In this document: in pieces, positions 52,563 through 60,885 of the stretch
Layout: every line of letters starts with the position of its first letter
Numbering within the stretch: position 1 is the stretch's first letter
NCBI RefSeq assembly: GCF_003816055.1
Contig: NZ_CP033906.1
Coordinates: forward strand, 620,001 to 684,000
Direction: 5' to 3'
Source of the DNA: Bacillus sp. FJAT-42376
GTDB taxonomy: Bacteria; Bacillota; Bacilli; Bacillales; Bacillaceae
DNA: 64,000 nt
Notes under the pieces: generated by a model
What the model saw: only the letters and a program-made list of their open reading frames with translations
Told to the model about the DNA's origin: nothing
Databases searched by the model: none
Program-made: the position numbers and the translations under genes

Positions 52563-53560
52563 GTATGGAGATGAAGGTGAAAACGAACAAGCTGACGATG
52601 GTTCAGGCGGTAACCGATGCACTCAGAACGATGCTTCAAAAAAATGATGAGGTCGTTCTTCTCGGGGAAGACATCGGGAGCAACGGCGGCGTATTCCGGG
52701 CAACGGAAGGTCTTATGGAAGAGTTCGGAGAAGAACGTGTGATGGATACCCCGCTGAGCGAAGCCGGGCTGATGGGAACGGCGGTCGGCATGGCGGTGAA
52801 CGGGATGATTCCGGTAGCGGAAATCCAGTTCCTCGGGTTTATTTATCCGGCTTATGAACAGATTGCAACGCACGTTACCCGGATCCGGATGAGAACGATG
52901 GGCCGGTATACCGTGCCAATGGTGATCCGTGCACCATACGGAGCGGGGATTCGAGCGCCGGAAATTCACTCGGACAGTGCGGAGGCGCTTTTTACCCATA
53001 TGCCGGGAATAAAGGTGGTTTGCCCCTCTACTCCGTATGATGCGAAGGGGCTGCTCATCGCAAGCATTGAGGACCCGGACCCCGTTTTGTTCCTGGAACC
53101 GCTCCGGCTTTACCGCGCAGGAAAAGAGGATGTGCCGGAGGGGGAATATACGGTTGAGATCGGGAAGGCAGTGAAGCGGAAAGAAGGCAGCGATGTCACG
53201 CTCATCTCATGGGGAGCGATGGCTGTACAGACAGCAAAGGCTGCGGAAAAACTGGAACAAACGGGAGTCAGCTGCGAGGTCATTGATTTACGGACGCTTT
53301 ATCCTCTCGATCGGGAGACGATCGCACAGTCTGTTCAAAAGACGGGCCGGGCGGTTATCGTGCAGGAGGCGCACGCAACAGGGGGCCTTGCGAATGATGT
53401 CATGGGAGTAATCAATGACACGTCCTTCCTCTATTTGAGAGCCCCGATTGCAAGAGTAAGCGGCTTTGATGTGCCGGTTCCTTTTTTCGCACTGGAGGAG
53501 CACTATCTGCCTGGCACGGACCGGATTATCAAGGCCGTTGAAAACGTCATTCATTTTTAA
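52559..53560 (+). CDS. 2-oxoacid dehydrogenase E1 beta subunit
   Basis: This 333-residue E1beta protein has the conserved VVLLGEDIGSNGGVFRATEG, DTPLSEAGLMGTAVGMA, QFLGFIYPAYEQIATHV and APYGAGIRAPEIHSDSAEAL segments and the C-terminal transketolase domain (VIDLRTLYPLDRETI, EEHYLPGTDRI). It closes the active site with E1alpha. It overlaps E1alpha by four bases, and the E2 gene follows after 17 bases. Gene order E1alpha-E1beta-E2-E3 is like pdh/aco operons rather than the bkd order of B. subtilis. Confidence 0.92.
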   Translation: MSMEMKVKTNKLTMVQAVTDALRTMLQKNDEVVLLGEDIGSNGGVFRATEGLMEEFGEERVMDTPLSEAGLMGTAVGMAVNGMIPVAEIQFLGFIYPAYEQIATHVTRIRMRTMGRYTVPMVIRAPYGAGIRAPEIHSDSAEALFTHMPGIKVVCPSTPYDAKGLLIASIEDPDPVLFLEPLRLYRAGKEDVPEGEYTVEIGKAVKRKEGSDVTLISWGAMAVQTAKAAEKLEQTGVSCEVIDLRTLYPLDRETIAQSVQKTGRAVIVQEAHATGGLANDVMGVINDTSFLYLRAPIARVSGFDVPVPFFALEEHYLPGTDRIIKAVENVIHF

Positions 53561-53577
53561 GGGGAGCGGGTGAAAAC

Positions 53578-54756
53578 ATGCTGGAAGTCAAACTTCATGA
53601 TATTGGAGAAGGAATGACAGAGGGGGATGTTCTCCACTATTTCGTCAAACAGGGGGAACGGGTGGAACGCGATCAGCCTCTGATTGAAGTGCAAACGGAT
53701 AAAATGACAGCCGAGCTTCCCTCTCCTGGAGCGGGAATTGTAAAAGAGATTCTGATTGATCCCGGTACAACTGTTACGGTCGGCACGACGCTTTTAGTCA
53801 TTGACCCGGCTACCGCAGGGGATGTAAAAGCTGCGGAAGTTCCTTCGGCGCCGCGCCTCGTTTCAGCCCGGGTGCTCGCCACTCCATTTACACGGAAGCT
53901 TGCAAGGGAACACGGAATTGACATTGAACAGCTGAAGGGAACGGGCCCGGCAGGCAGGGTAACAGATGAAGATGTTCTCGGCTGGGCGGGAAGAGAAGAG
54001 GAGCCAAAAGCCAAACCGGTATCTGCCGAGCCGCTTTCTTCAGAACCGTCCATGAAACCGGCCTCCGAAAACCGGACCATACCATTTAAAGGAAGAAGAA
54101 AGCAGATCGCGAAGAAAATGGTGCAGTCACTGAAAATCATCCCTCATGTCACCCATTTTGAAGAAATCGATATGACGGAATTGATGTCCTTCCGGAAAGA
54201 ACTGAAGGAAGCGGGCCGCCCGGTTTCTGCGGCTGCCTTTTTTATTAAAGCTGCGGCCATCGCCTTGAAGGACTTCCCTGTTTTCAATGCCAGGCTGGAT
54301 GAAGAAAAGGAAGTCATCATCCTTGAATCGCGATACAACATCGGTCTTGCCGTGGATTCTCCGGAAGGGCTGATTGTACCCGTCCTTCACCATGCCGAAT
54401 CAAAATCCATTCTTCAGATCCACCGGGAAATGAAGGAGCTGAACGAAAAGGCGAGGGAAAACCGTCTTTCAAGAAGCGAACTGACAGGCGGCACGTTCAC
54501 CATCAGCAACGTCGGTCCGCTCGGAAGCATGGGGGCGACACCGGTCATCAACCATCCGGAAACGGGACTTATGGCGTTTCATGCGACGAAGGAGAAGCCG
54601 GTCGTCCGGAACGGGGAAATCGTGATCGGTTTGATGATGAACCTTTCGATGTCCTTTGACCACCGCGTCGCCGACGGGGCGACGGCGGTTGCTTTTACAA
54701 ACCGGTTTAAAGAGCTGATTGAACATCCAAAATTGCTGATAGTGGAGCTGGTGTAA
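53578..54756 (+). CDS. Dihydrolipoamide acyltransferase E2
   Basis: This 392-residue E2 core has one lipoyl domain (residues 1-76; lipoyl Lys42 in VQTDKMTAE), a peripheral-subunit-binding domain (ATPFTRKLAREHGIDIEQLKGTG...AGRVTDEDV, ~95-130), an Ala/Pro/Glu linker and the catalytic acyltransferase domain ending with DHRVADGATAVAF. It transfers the acyl group to CoA, here presumably phenylacetyl. GGGGAGCGGG precedes the ATG. The E3 gene begins in a TAATG overlap with its stop. Confidence 0.93.
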   Translation: MLEVKLHDIGEGMTEGDVLHYFVKQGERVERDQPLIEVQTDKMTAELPSPGAGIVKEILIDPGTTVTVGTTLLVIDPATAGDVKAAEVPSAPRLVSARVLATPFTRKLAREHGIDIEQLKGTGPAGRVTDEDVLGWAGREEEPKAKPVSAEPLSSEPSMKPASENRTIPFKGRRKQIAKKMVQSLKIIPHVTHFEEIDMTELMSFRKELKEAGRPVSAAAFFIKAAAIALKDFPVFNARLDEEKEVIILESRYNIGLAVDSPEGLIVPVLHHAESKSILQIHREMKELNEKARENRLSRSELTGGTFTISNVGPLGSMGATPVINHPETGLMAFHATKEKPVVRNGEIVIGLMMNLSMSFDHRVADGATAVAFTNRFKELIEHPKLLIVELV

Positions 54757-56189
54757 TGGTTGTAGGAGAATTGGCACAGGAGCGGGAAGTCGTCATCATC
54801 GGAGGCGGTCCGGGAGGCTATACCGCAGCCATCCGGGCGGCGCAGCTTGGATTGGAAGTCACGCTCATAGAAAAAGGGAATCTCGGTGGTGTCTGCCTGA
54901 ACCAGGGCTGCATTCCTTCTAAAGTGTTTGCGAATGTTTCGTCCAAATTCAGCGGACTCCAGAAGCTCGGGAGCATGGGGATTGGAACGTCGGGGATCGC
55001 CCTCGATCTTGCCCAAACGGCTGAATACAGCCGGCAGGTAACGGCAGGATTGAGAAAAGGAGTGGAAGCCTTATGCCGGCAGGCGAAGGTAGAAATCGTC
55101 CCGGGCAAGGCAGCCTTTTTATCGGATGACCGGATCGGCGTGGAAAACGGCGATGATTTTCAGGTATTTACCTTTAAACAGGCCATTATCGCTGCCGGCT
55201 GTTCACCCCTTCCGCATCCGGCGATTGCCCCTGATCATCAGCATGTATTGGATTCGCGCTCACTTTATGCGCTTGATCAGCTGCCGGAGCATCTCATGGT
55301 ATACGGAAACGATTATATGGCGGTCGAAGCCGCCTTCAGCTACCGTCATTTAGGATGCGAGGTGACGCTAATACATGAGGATGGACTGGCCGGACTGGAT
55401 GCATCCATAGAAAAAGAACTGCTCAGAGTGATGAAAAAAGCGAAAATCAAGTGGAAGCAGGGAATGGTTTTAGAGAATCTTGAAAAACAGGATGACCGTC
55501 TGCACGTCTTTTTTAAAGGAGAGGACGGATCCGCCTTTGAGCTCGAAGGCAGCCATTTATATATCCAGACCGAGTATAGAGGAAATGCAGCAGACCTTGG
55601 ATTGGCACGCCTTGGTGTCAAAACGGACGGCAGCGGATTCATTGAGATCGACCGGGAATGCAGGACATCCGCCGCCGGCATCTGGGCGGCCGGTGATATT
55701 ACAGGCGGGAAGCGGCTTGCCGTTCAGGCGATCAGTCAGGGGAAAGCCGCCGCCGCCTCCATCGCGGGGCTGCCGGCAGAATGGAATGAAGGATTTCCTC
55801 CGCTTGTCATCCGAAGCCAGCCGCCGGTTGCCTGTGCGGGGTTAACAGAAGCAGAAGCAAGAAACCAGGGCTACAGGGTGAAAACAGGTCAGTTCTCATT
55901 TGCCGGTAACGGCTTCGCTTCCCTAACCGGTCAAAAAGACGGCATCGCCAAGGTCATTTCCGATGCGGAAAACGAAGTCATCCTTGGCATTCATCTCATG
56001 GGGGACGGGGCTCCGGAATTAATCAGCACAGGCATCACTGCTCTTGAGATGGCGGCGAGGGAAGAAGACCTGACGTTTCCGCTTTATCCGCATCCCAGCA
56101 TGAATGAAGGCCTTCTTGAAGCGATGGAGGACCTGCAGGGAATGGCCATCCACAAGCCTCCCGCAAGAATAGTGTCACACCAAAAATGA
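54756..56189 (+). CDS. Dihydrolipoamide dehydrogenase E3
   Basis: This ~477-residue FAD/NAD+ flavoprotein reoxidises E2 lipoamide. It has the FAD loop IIGGGPGGYTAAIRAAQLG, redox disulfide GGVCLNQGCIPSK, second FAD motif IWAAGDITGG and the C-terminal catalytic His-Glu in HPSMNEGLLEA. The NAD+-binding segment (LPEHLMVYGNDYMAVEAAFSY) lacks the usual GGGxxG glycines, having YGNDYM, an oddity that might weaken or alter cofactor binding. It is the last gene of the operon and is followed by a terminator. Confidence 0.9.
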   Translation: MVVGELAQEREVVIIGGGPGGYTAAIRAAQLGLEVTLIEKGNLGGVCLNQGCIPSKVFANVSSKFSGLQKLGSMGIGTSGIALDLAQTAEYSRQVTAGLRKGVEALCRQAKVEIVPGKAAFLSDDRIGVENGDDFQVFTFKQAIIAAGCSPLPHPAIAPDHQHVLDSRSLYALDQLPEHLMVYGNDYMAVEAAFSYRHLGCEVTLIHEDGLAGLDASIEKELLRVMKKAKIKWKQGMVLENLEKQDDRLHVFFKGEDGSAFELEGSHLYIQTEYRGNAADLGLARLGVKTDGSGFIEIDRECRTSAAGIWAAGDITGGKRLAVQAISQGKAAAASIAGLPAEWNEGFPPLVIRSQPPVACAGLTEAEARNQGYRVKTGQFSFAGNGFASLTGQKDGIAKVISDAENEVILGIHLMGDGAPELISTGITALEMAAREEDLTFPLYPHPSMNEGLLEAMEDLQGMAIHKPPARIVSHQK

Positions 56190-56194
56190 ACACG

Positions 56195-56226
56195 AAACGG
56201 ACGATGCCGGATGCTCGTCCGTTTTT
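56195..56226 (+). terminator. Terminator of the phenylalanine operon
   Basis: AAACGGACGA/TCGTCCGTTT with a ten-base loop is followed by Ts, right after the E3 stop. It also forms the first part of the direct repeat flanking topB. Confidence 0.85.
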
Positions 56227-56280
56227 CCATTGGAAAAAAGAACCGGAACGTGAGAAAATAGAAAAAGAAACACGTGTTTG
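56197..56280 (+). repeat. Direct repeat flanking topB, left copy
   Basis: It shares with 58478-58558 the ordered blocks ACGGACGATGC, CGTCCGT, ATTGGAAAAA, CGGAACGTG, GAAAATAG and a GTTTG end. The copy contains the operon terminator and ends 31 bases before the topB start. Confidence 0.7.
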
Positions 56281-56310
56281 CTTTTTGGTGCATCCACTAA
56301 AAGGGGGAGA

Positions 56311-58428
56311 ATGGATTTGATCGTCATTTTGGCAGAAAAACCGGATCAGGGGAAACTGCTTGCTGCTCCTTTTCCATCCGCGAAAAGAGAGGGCTATATT
56401 GAAATCAAGCCTTGCGGACCGTTTCCGCAGGGGGCCCTCGTCACTTGGGCTATCGGTCATCTAGTCGAATTGAGAAATCCCCAGGAATACGATCCGTCCT
56501 GGAAGAAGTGGTCGCTTGAAAGCCTGCCGATCATTCCTGAACGGTTTCAATATAAAGTTTCCAGAGATAAAGCAAAGCAATTTAATGTCGTCAAATCGCT
56601 TTTGAAGGACGCATCCGAAATTATTATCGGAACGGATGCCGCGCGGGAGGGTGAAAACATCGCCCGGCTCCTCATCATGATGGCAGGTGCTTCCCATAAG
56701 CCGGTGAAGCGGCTCTGGCTCTCTTCCTATACAGAAAATGCTGTGAGAAATGGCTTTGCCAACTTGAGAGACGGGAAAGAAAGCGAGTCTCTATTTTATG
56801 AAGCCCAGGCAAGACAGATCGGCGACTGGCTTGTCGGAATCAACGCAAGCAGGCTGTACACGCTTCTGCTCCAGCAAAAGGGAGTAAAAGAAAATTTCAG
56901 TGTCGGCCGCGTCCAGACACCTGTGCTGAAGCTGATTTATGACCGGCAAAAAGAAATTGAAACCTTCAAACCGGAGCCGTTTTTTGAACTCGAAGGTAAA
57001 TTTAAGGTAGAAAACGGCACATACAAAGGCAAAATCCAGAAGAAGTTTAAAACCGAAGAGGAACTGCGGAAGGAAGTCAGTCCGGATATCACACCGGAAA
57101 CGAACCGCTATCAGGCGGCGGTAAAGGACAAAACGGTACAGGAGAAGCGGATGAAGCCGCCTCAGCTCCACAGCTTATCCACTCTCCAGTCCAATCTGAA
57201 CAGGCGAACGAAGATGAGCCCGACTACGGTACTGAAAACCGTTCAGAAACTGTATGAAAAAGGCTATGTCTCCTATCCGCGAACGGACAGCCAGCACATA
57301 ACGAATGAGGAATTCTCTTATTTGAAGGTGAATCTGGAAGGCTATCAAAAAACCTTTTCCGTGAACTTTGCCCCGGCCTCGCTTTTCCCGTCCAGAAGAT
57401 TCGTAGATGCAGGCAAGGTAAAGGATCACTATGCCATTGTTCCGACCGAAAAGCTCGTGACTCCCGCCAAGTTCGCATCTTTCACTCCGGCGGAAAAAAC
57501 GGTGTATGAAGAAATTGCAAAAAGCGTTTTGAAAATGTTTATGGAAGACCACGTCTACGACGAGACAGTCATCACCACGTCCATTGGGAAAAATGATTTC
57601 ATCACCAAAGGAAAAACGGTAAAAGTAAACGGGTGGAAAAGCTTAGAAGGCAGAGAAGACAAAAAGGAAGGAGAAGAGCCTTTGCCGGAAGTCCGAAAAG
57701 GCGAACCGGCTGAGGCGGTCCTTGAAGTGAAGAATGGGATGACCCAGCCGCCTAAGCCTTATACGCTCGGCCAGCTCATTACGTTAATGAAGACGGCCGG
57801 GAAGTACATTGAGGACAAAGAAATGAAGGATGCGTTAAACGCGGCAGAGGGACTCGGAACAGAGGCCACGAGGGCGGGAATTATCGATACGCTGATTCTG
57901 CGCGAATTCATAGAAGTAAACAAAAATAGTGTGTTTGTCACCCAAAAAGGGAGCATCCTCTGTGACGCCGTGGAAGGAACGCTCCTTTCAAAACCGGAAA
58001 TGACAGCGAAGTGGGAGACTTTCCTGAAAGGGATTGGGGCAGGGCTGAAATCAAAGGATGTTTTTATTGAGAATGCAGGCAAGCTCTGCTTCTCCCTTAT
58101 GGATCAGGCGAGGACGGACGTAGGCCGCCTGACACTTGAAGGAAGAGTGGAGCCTGCCCAGCATGAAGGCGCGATTTGCCGCTGTCCCGCCTGTAAGGAA
58201 GGGGATATTCTGGACCGGAGAACCTTTTATGGATGTTCCGCCTATTTGGAAGGCTGCAAGCAATCTTTTAATAAAAAAATCTTAAACAAAACGGTGAGCC
58301 CGGCTCAAATCAAACTTTTGTGCGAAAAAGGGAAAACGAGAAAAATTAAAGGATTTAAAGGGAAGAAAAATAGTTTCGATGCCTATTTGATCTTACGGGA
58401 CGGAAAAATAGAATTTTCTTTTAAGTAG
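56311..58428 (+). CDS. topB: DNA topoisomerase III (type IA)
   Basis: This ~705-residue type IA topoisomerase has an N-terminal Toprim domain (VILAEKPDQGK and IIIGTDAAREGENIARL with the acidic metal ligands), the catalytic tyrosine in GYVSYPRTDSQHI, SVGRVQTPVLKLI, and a C-terminal zinc-ribbon-like segment (CRCPACKEGD, YGCSAYLEGCK). It decatenates DNA. The ATG at 56311 closely follows AAGGGGGAG; a TTG two codons later has better spacing and is a real alternative. It is flanked by imperfect direct repeats, suggesting it was inserted here or duplicated with its flanks. Confidence 0.93.
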   Translation: MDLIVILAEKPDQGKLLAAPFPSAKREGYIEIKPCGPFPQGALVTWAIGHLVELRNPQEYDPSWKKWSLESLPIIPERFQYKVSRDKAKQFNVVKSLLKDASEIIIGTDAAREGENIARLLIMMAGASHKPVKRLWLSSYTENAVRNGFANLRDGKESESLFYEAQARQIGDWLVGINASRLYTLLLQQKGVKENFSVGRVQTPVLKLIYDRQKEIETFKPEPFFELEGKFKVENGTYKGKIQKKFKTEEELRKEVSPDITPETNRYQAAVKDKTVQEKRMKPPQLHSLSTLQSNLNRRTKMSPTTVLKTVQKLYEKGYVSYPRTDSQHITNEEFSYLKVNLEGYQKTFSVNFAPASLFPSRRFVDAGKVKDHYAIVPTEKLVTPAKFASFTPAEKTVYEEIAKSVLKMFMEDHVYDETVITTSIGKNDFITKGKTVKVNGWKSLEGREDKKEGEEPLPEVRKGEPAEAVLEVKNGMTQPPKPYTLGQLITLMKTAGKYIEDKEMKDALNAAEGLGTEATRAGIIDTLILREFIEVNKNSVFVTQKGSILCDAVEGTLLSKPEMTAKWETFLKGIGAGLKSKDVFIENAGKLCFSLMDQARTDVGRLTLEGRVEPAQHEGAICRCPACKEGDILDRRTFYGCSAYLEGCKQSFNKKILNKTVSPAQIKLLCEKGKTRKIKGFKGKKNSFDAYLILRDGKIEFSFK

Positions 58429-58475
58429 GCGCTGGTGCGGGCTGTATGACCGGGCAGGCTGAACTAAAAGAACAG

Positions 58476-58503
58476 GGACGGACGATGCGTTTGCACGTCC
58501 GTC
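58476..58503 (+). terminator. topB terminator
   Basis: ACGGACGATGC/GCACGTCCGT with a short loop is followed by a moderate T-rich stretch (CTTTGTATT). It resembles the terminator before topB. Confidence 0.68.
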
Positions 58504-58560
58504 TTTGTATTGGAAAAATGCTGCGGAACGTGCGAAAATAGGAAAGAAGACAAGTTTGTT
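58478..58560 (+). repeat. Direct repeat flanking topB, right copy
   Basis: This is the partner of 56197-56280, in the same orientation and with the same ordered blocks. The pair encloses only topB. Confidence 0.7.
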
Positions 58561-58708
58561 TTTAATTGTTGAAATATTTCGAGATTTTAATAGGACTTAA
58601 GCACGGAAATGTCTGCCATTCCTGTCTTATTTTTAGACAAGTTTTGCAGGTTTTCACCGGCTCGCTTCGAATATAGTAAAAATAACGGATGTGGATGAGG
58701 AGGATACG

Positions 58709-59671
58709 ATGGATTATTTAGAGACGATACACCCTCAGCTTGGCAGAGTAGTAGAAAATATCGAAAAGGTGATGGCCGGAAAACGGGAGGCGGCGATCCT
58801 CTGTTTAACGGCGTTATTGGCTAAGGGCCACGTTCTTTTGGAAGATGTTCCGGGAGTCGGAAAAACAATGATGGTCCGATCCCTTGCGAAATCCGTCGGA
58901 GCCGATTTCAAGCGGATCCAGTTTACACCGGACCTTTTGCCTTCAGATGTCACGGGCATCTCCATATACAACCCTCAGAAAATGGAGTTTGAATACCGGC
59001 CGGGGCCGATTATGGGAAACATTGTTCTTGCGGACGAAATCAACCGGACGTCCCCGAAAACCCAGTCTTCTCTTTTGGAAGGGATGGAGGAAGGAAACGT
59101 AACGATTGATGGGGTGACAATGCCTCTGGACAAGCCTTTCTTTGTGCTCGCTACCCAGAATCCGATTGAATACGAGGGAACATACCCGCTTCCGGAAGCC
59201 CAGCTGGACCGCTTCTTATTTAAAATAAAAATGGGATACCCGACTCCTCAGGAAGAGCTGCTCGTTCTGAACCGGCTTGACGGGGATGTGCCGATTACCC
59301 GGATTGAATCGGTTATTACAAAGGAAGAGCTTGTCAGCCTTCAGGATGAGATGGAAAAAGTATATATGGATGAAACCGTCAAGCGCTACATTATCGACAT
59401 TGTCACGAAAACGAGAAACCACCCCTCCATATACCTCGGTGCAAGTCCGCGGGGATCGGTCGCATTGATGAAAGCGTCTAAAGCCTACGCCTTTTTATCA
59501 GGCCGTGATTATGTCATCCCGGATGACATTCAATATTTAGCGCCGTATGCTTTGCCGCACCGGATGATTCTCAAATCAGAGGCACGATACGACGGACAGT
59601 CAGCTGCTGACCTTGTGCAGGAAATCATCAGCCGCACTCCGGTGCCGGTCAAAAGGTCCATGACACCCTGA
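58709..59671 (+). CDS. yeaC: MoxR-family AAA+ ATPase (YeaC)
   Basis: This 320-residue AAA+ protein has Walker A EDVPGVGKTMM, Walker B VLADEINRTSP, FVLATQNPIEYEGTYPLPEAQLDRF (sensor 1 and MoxR signature) and the arginine finger region. MoxR ATPases chaperone partner complexes, commonly with DUF58 and transglutaminase proteins as encoded next. The ATG at 58709 follows GAGGAGG; the GTG at 58691 is upstream of this site. It has a TGATG overlap with the DUF58 gene. Confidence 0.95.
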   Translation: MDYLETIHPQLGRVVENIEKVMAGKREAAILCLTALLAKGHVLLEDVPGVGKTMMVRSLAKSVGADFKRIQFTPDLLPSDVTGISIYNPQKMEFEYRPGPIMGNIVLADEINRTSPKTQSSLLEGMEEGNVTIDGVTMPLDKPFFVLATQNPIEYEGTYPLPEAQLDRFLFKIKMGYPTPQEELLVLNRLDGDVPITRIESVITKEELVSLQDEMEKVYMDETVKRYIIDIVTKTRNHPSIYLGASPRGSVALMKASKAYAFLSGRDYVIPDDIQYLAPYALPHRMILKSEARYDGQSAADLVQEIISRTPVPVKRSMTP

Positions 59672-60885
59672 TGGAAATTTTAAGAAGCTTGAAGTTGATC
59701 TGGAAACTGATTCTGCTGCTTCTTTTAACTTCTATGGCCTTTTGCTATGCCATGTTTCAGGGAGGGTTTGTAAGCTGGTTTCTCTTCTATGCCTTTCTTC
59801 CGTTTGCCGTCTATTCCATTCTGCTGGCGGTTTATCCAATCCAAACTTTTCAGGCATCCAGATGGATCAGCCAGGATCAGTTTTCAGCCGGAGACGTTTT
59901 AAAAGGGGAAGTGACACTGGAAAGGACGTTTCCATTCCCTCTTATTTATGTAATCGCAGAGGAATGTCTGCCTGCAGGACTAAAACAGACAGCCGCGGAT
60001 CAGCCTGCTAGAAAGTGGTTCTTCCTTGGATTCCGCCGGAAGGCCGTGTTCTCCTATACCGTTCAGTCGATGAGGCGCGGGGAACATCATTTTTCCCATA
60101 TCCGCATTAAAACAGGGGATTTCCTCGGGTTGTTTGAAAAAGAGACAAGAATCAGAACGGAAAAAACGATTTTAGTGTATCCCTCTGTTTTTCCGGTGAC
60201 CTACAAACACTCCAAGCCCAAATATGAACAGGGAGCAAGCTCCTCTTCCCAGCGCTATATAAAAGACACATCGATGGCTTCGGGAATCAGGGAATACCAG
60301 CCCGGAGACCGGATGTCCTGGATTGACTGGAAGGCAACCGCAAAAAGGGATTCCTTCATGACGAAAGAGTTCGAACAGAACCGCACCCATGATGCCATTC
60401 TGATAATGGATCTGCAGGAATCAGATTCCTTTGAACCAATGATTACCTTCGGAGCCTCTATGGCAAAAGCCATCATTAAAACAGGGGCCCCGCTCGGATT
60501 TGTGCTGCTTGGTTCAGATTTGGACGCAATGCCTGTCCAGCCGGGGGAAAAACAGCTGCAAGCGATTTTCCGGAAGCTTGCAAAAACAGTGCCTGAACCA
60601 AGCGGAAGCTCCTTTTCCATCTGGGAGGAGCGGATGGCAAGCCAGGGAGGCTACCGTTCGGCCAATCTTTTTATCGTTTCGGTTTTGACGCTTGAACTCG
60701 TACGGAAGCTTGAATACCGGGCAAGCTACGGAGATTTAAAGCTTTATCTGGTCCGTAAAAAAAATGAGAAGCTTACCCATGAAGAAGAGGTTTTGCTGGA
60801 TCGCCTGAACAAACGGGGAATCGCTGCCGAAGCGGTGTTTGAAGAAAGCTTCGGCCGTTCCTTGAAAGAGGTGAAGAGTCTGTGA
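59671..60885 (+). CDS. yeaD: DUF58-domain membrane protein (YeaD)
   Basis: This 404-residue protein has two N-terminal membrane helices (about 10-50), then a beta-rich region and a DUF58 von Willebrand-like domain (IREYQPGDRMSWIDWKATAKRD, with EFEQNRTHDAILIMDLQES). It is the usual partner of a MoxR ATPase. It overlaps both neighbours (TGATG at the start, GTGA at the end), so the three genes form a tightly coupled operon. The molecular function is unknown. Confidence 0.92.
   Translation: MEILRSLKLIWKLILLLLLTSMAFCYAMFQGGFVSWFLFYAFLPFAVYSILLAVYPIQTFQASRWISQDQFSAGDVLKGEVTLERTFPFPLIYVIAEECLPAGLKQTAADQPARKWFFLGFRRKAVFSYTVQSMRRGEHHFSHIRIKTGDFLGLFEKETRIRTEKTILVYPSVFPVTYKHSKPKYEQGASSSSQRYIKDTSMASGIREYQPGDRMSWIDWKATAKRDSFMTKEFEQNRTHDAILIMDLQESDSFEPMITFGASMAKAIIKTGAPLGFVLLGSDLDAMPVQPGEKQLQAIFRKLAKTVPEPSGSSFSIWEERMASQGGYRSANLFIVSVLTLELVRKLEYRASYGDLKLYLVRKKNEKLTHEEEVLLDRLNKRGIAAEAVFEESFGRSLKEVKSL

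Noticed and set aside
50327..56189. Standard branched-chain (bcd-bkd) operon
   Set aside because: The dehydrogenase carries PheDH-type residues, gene order is E1alpha-E1beta-E2-E3, and ptb/buk genes are absent; kept only as the alternative for the complex's substrate.
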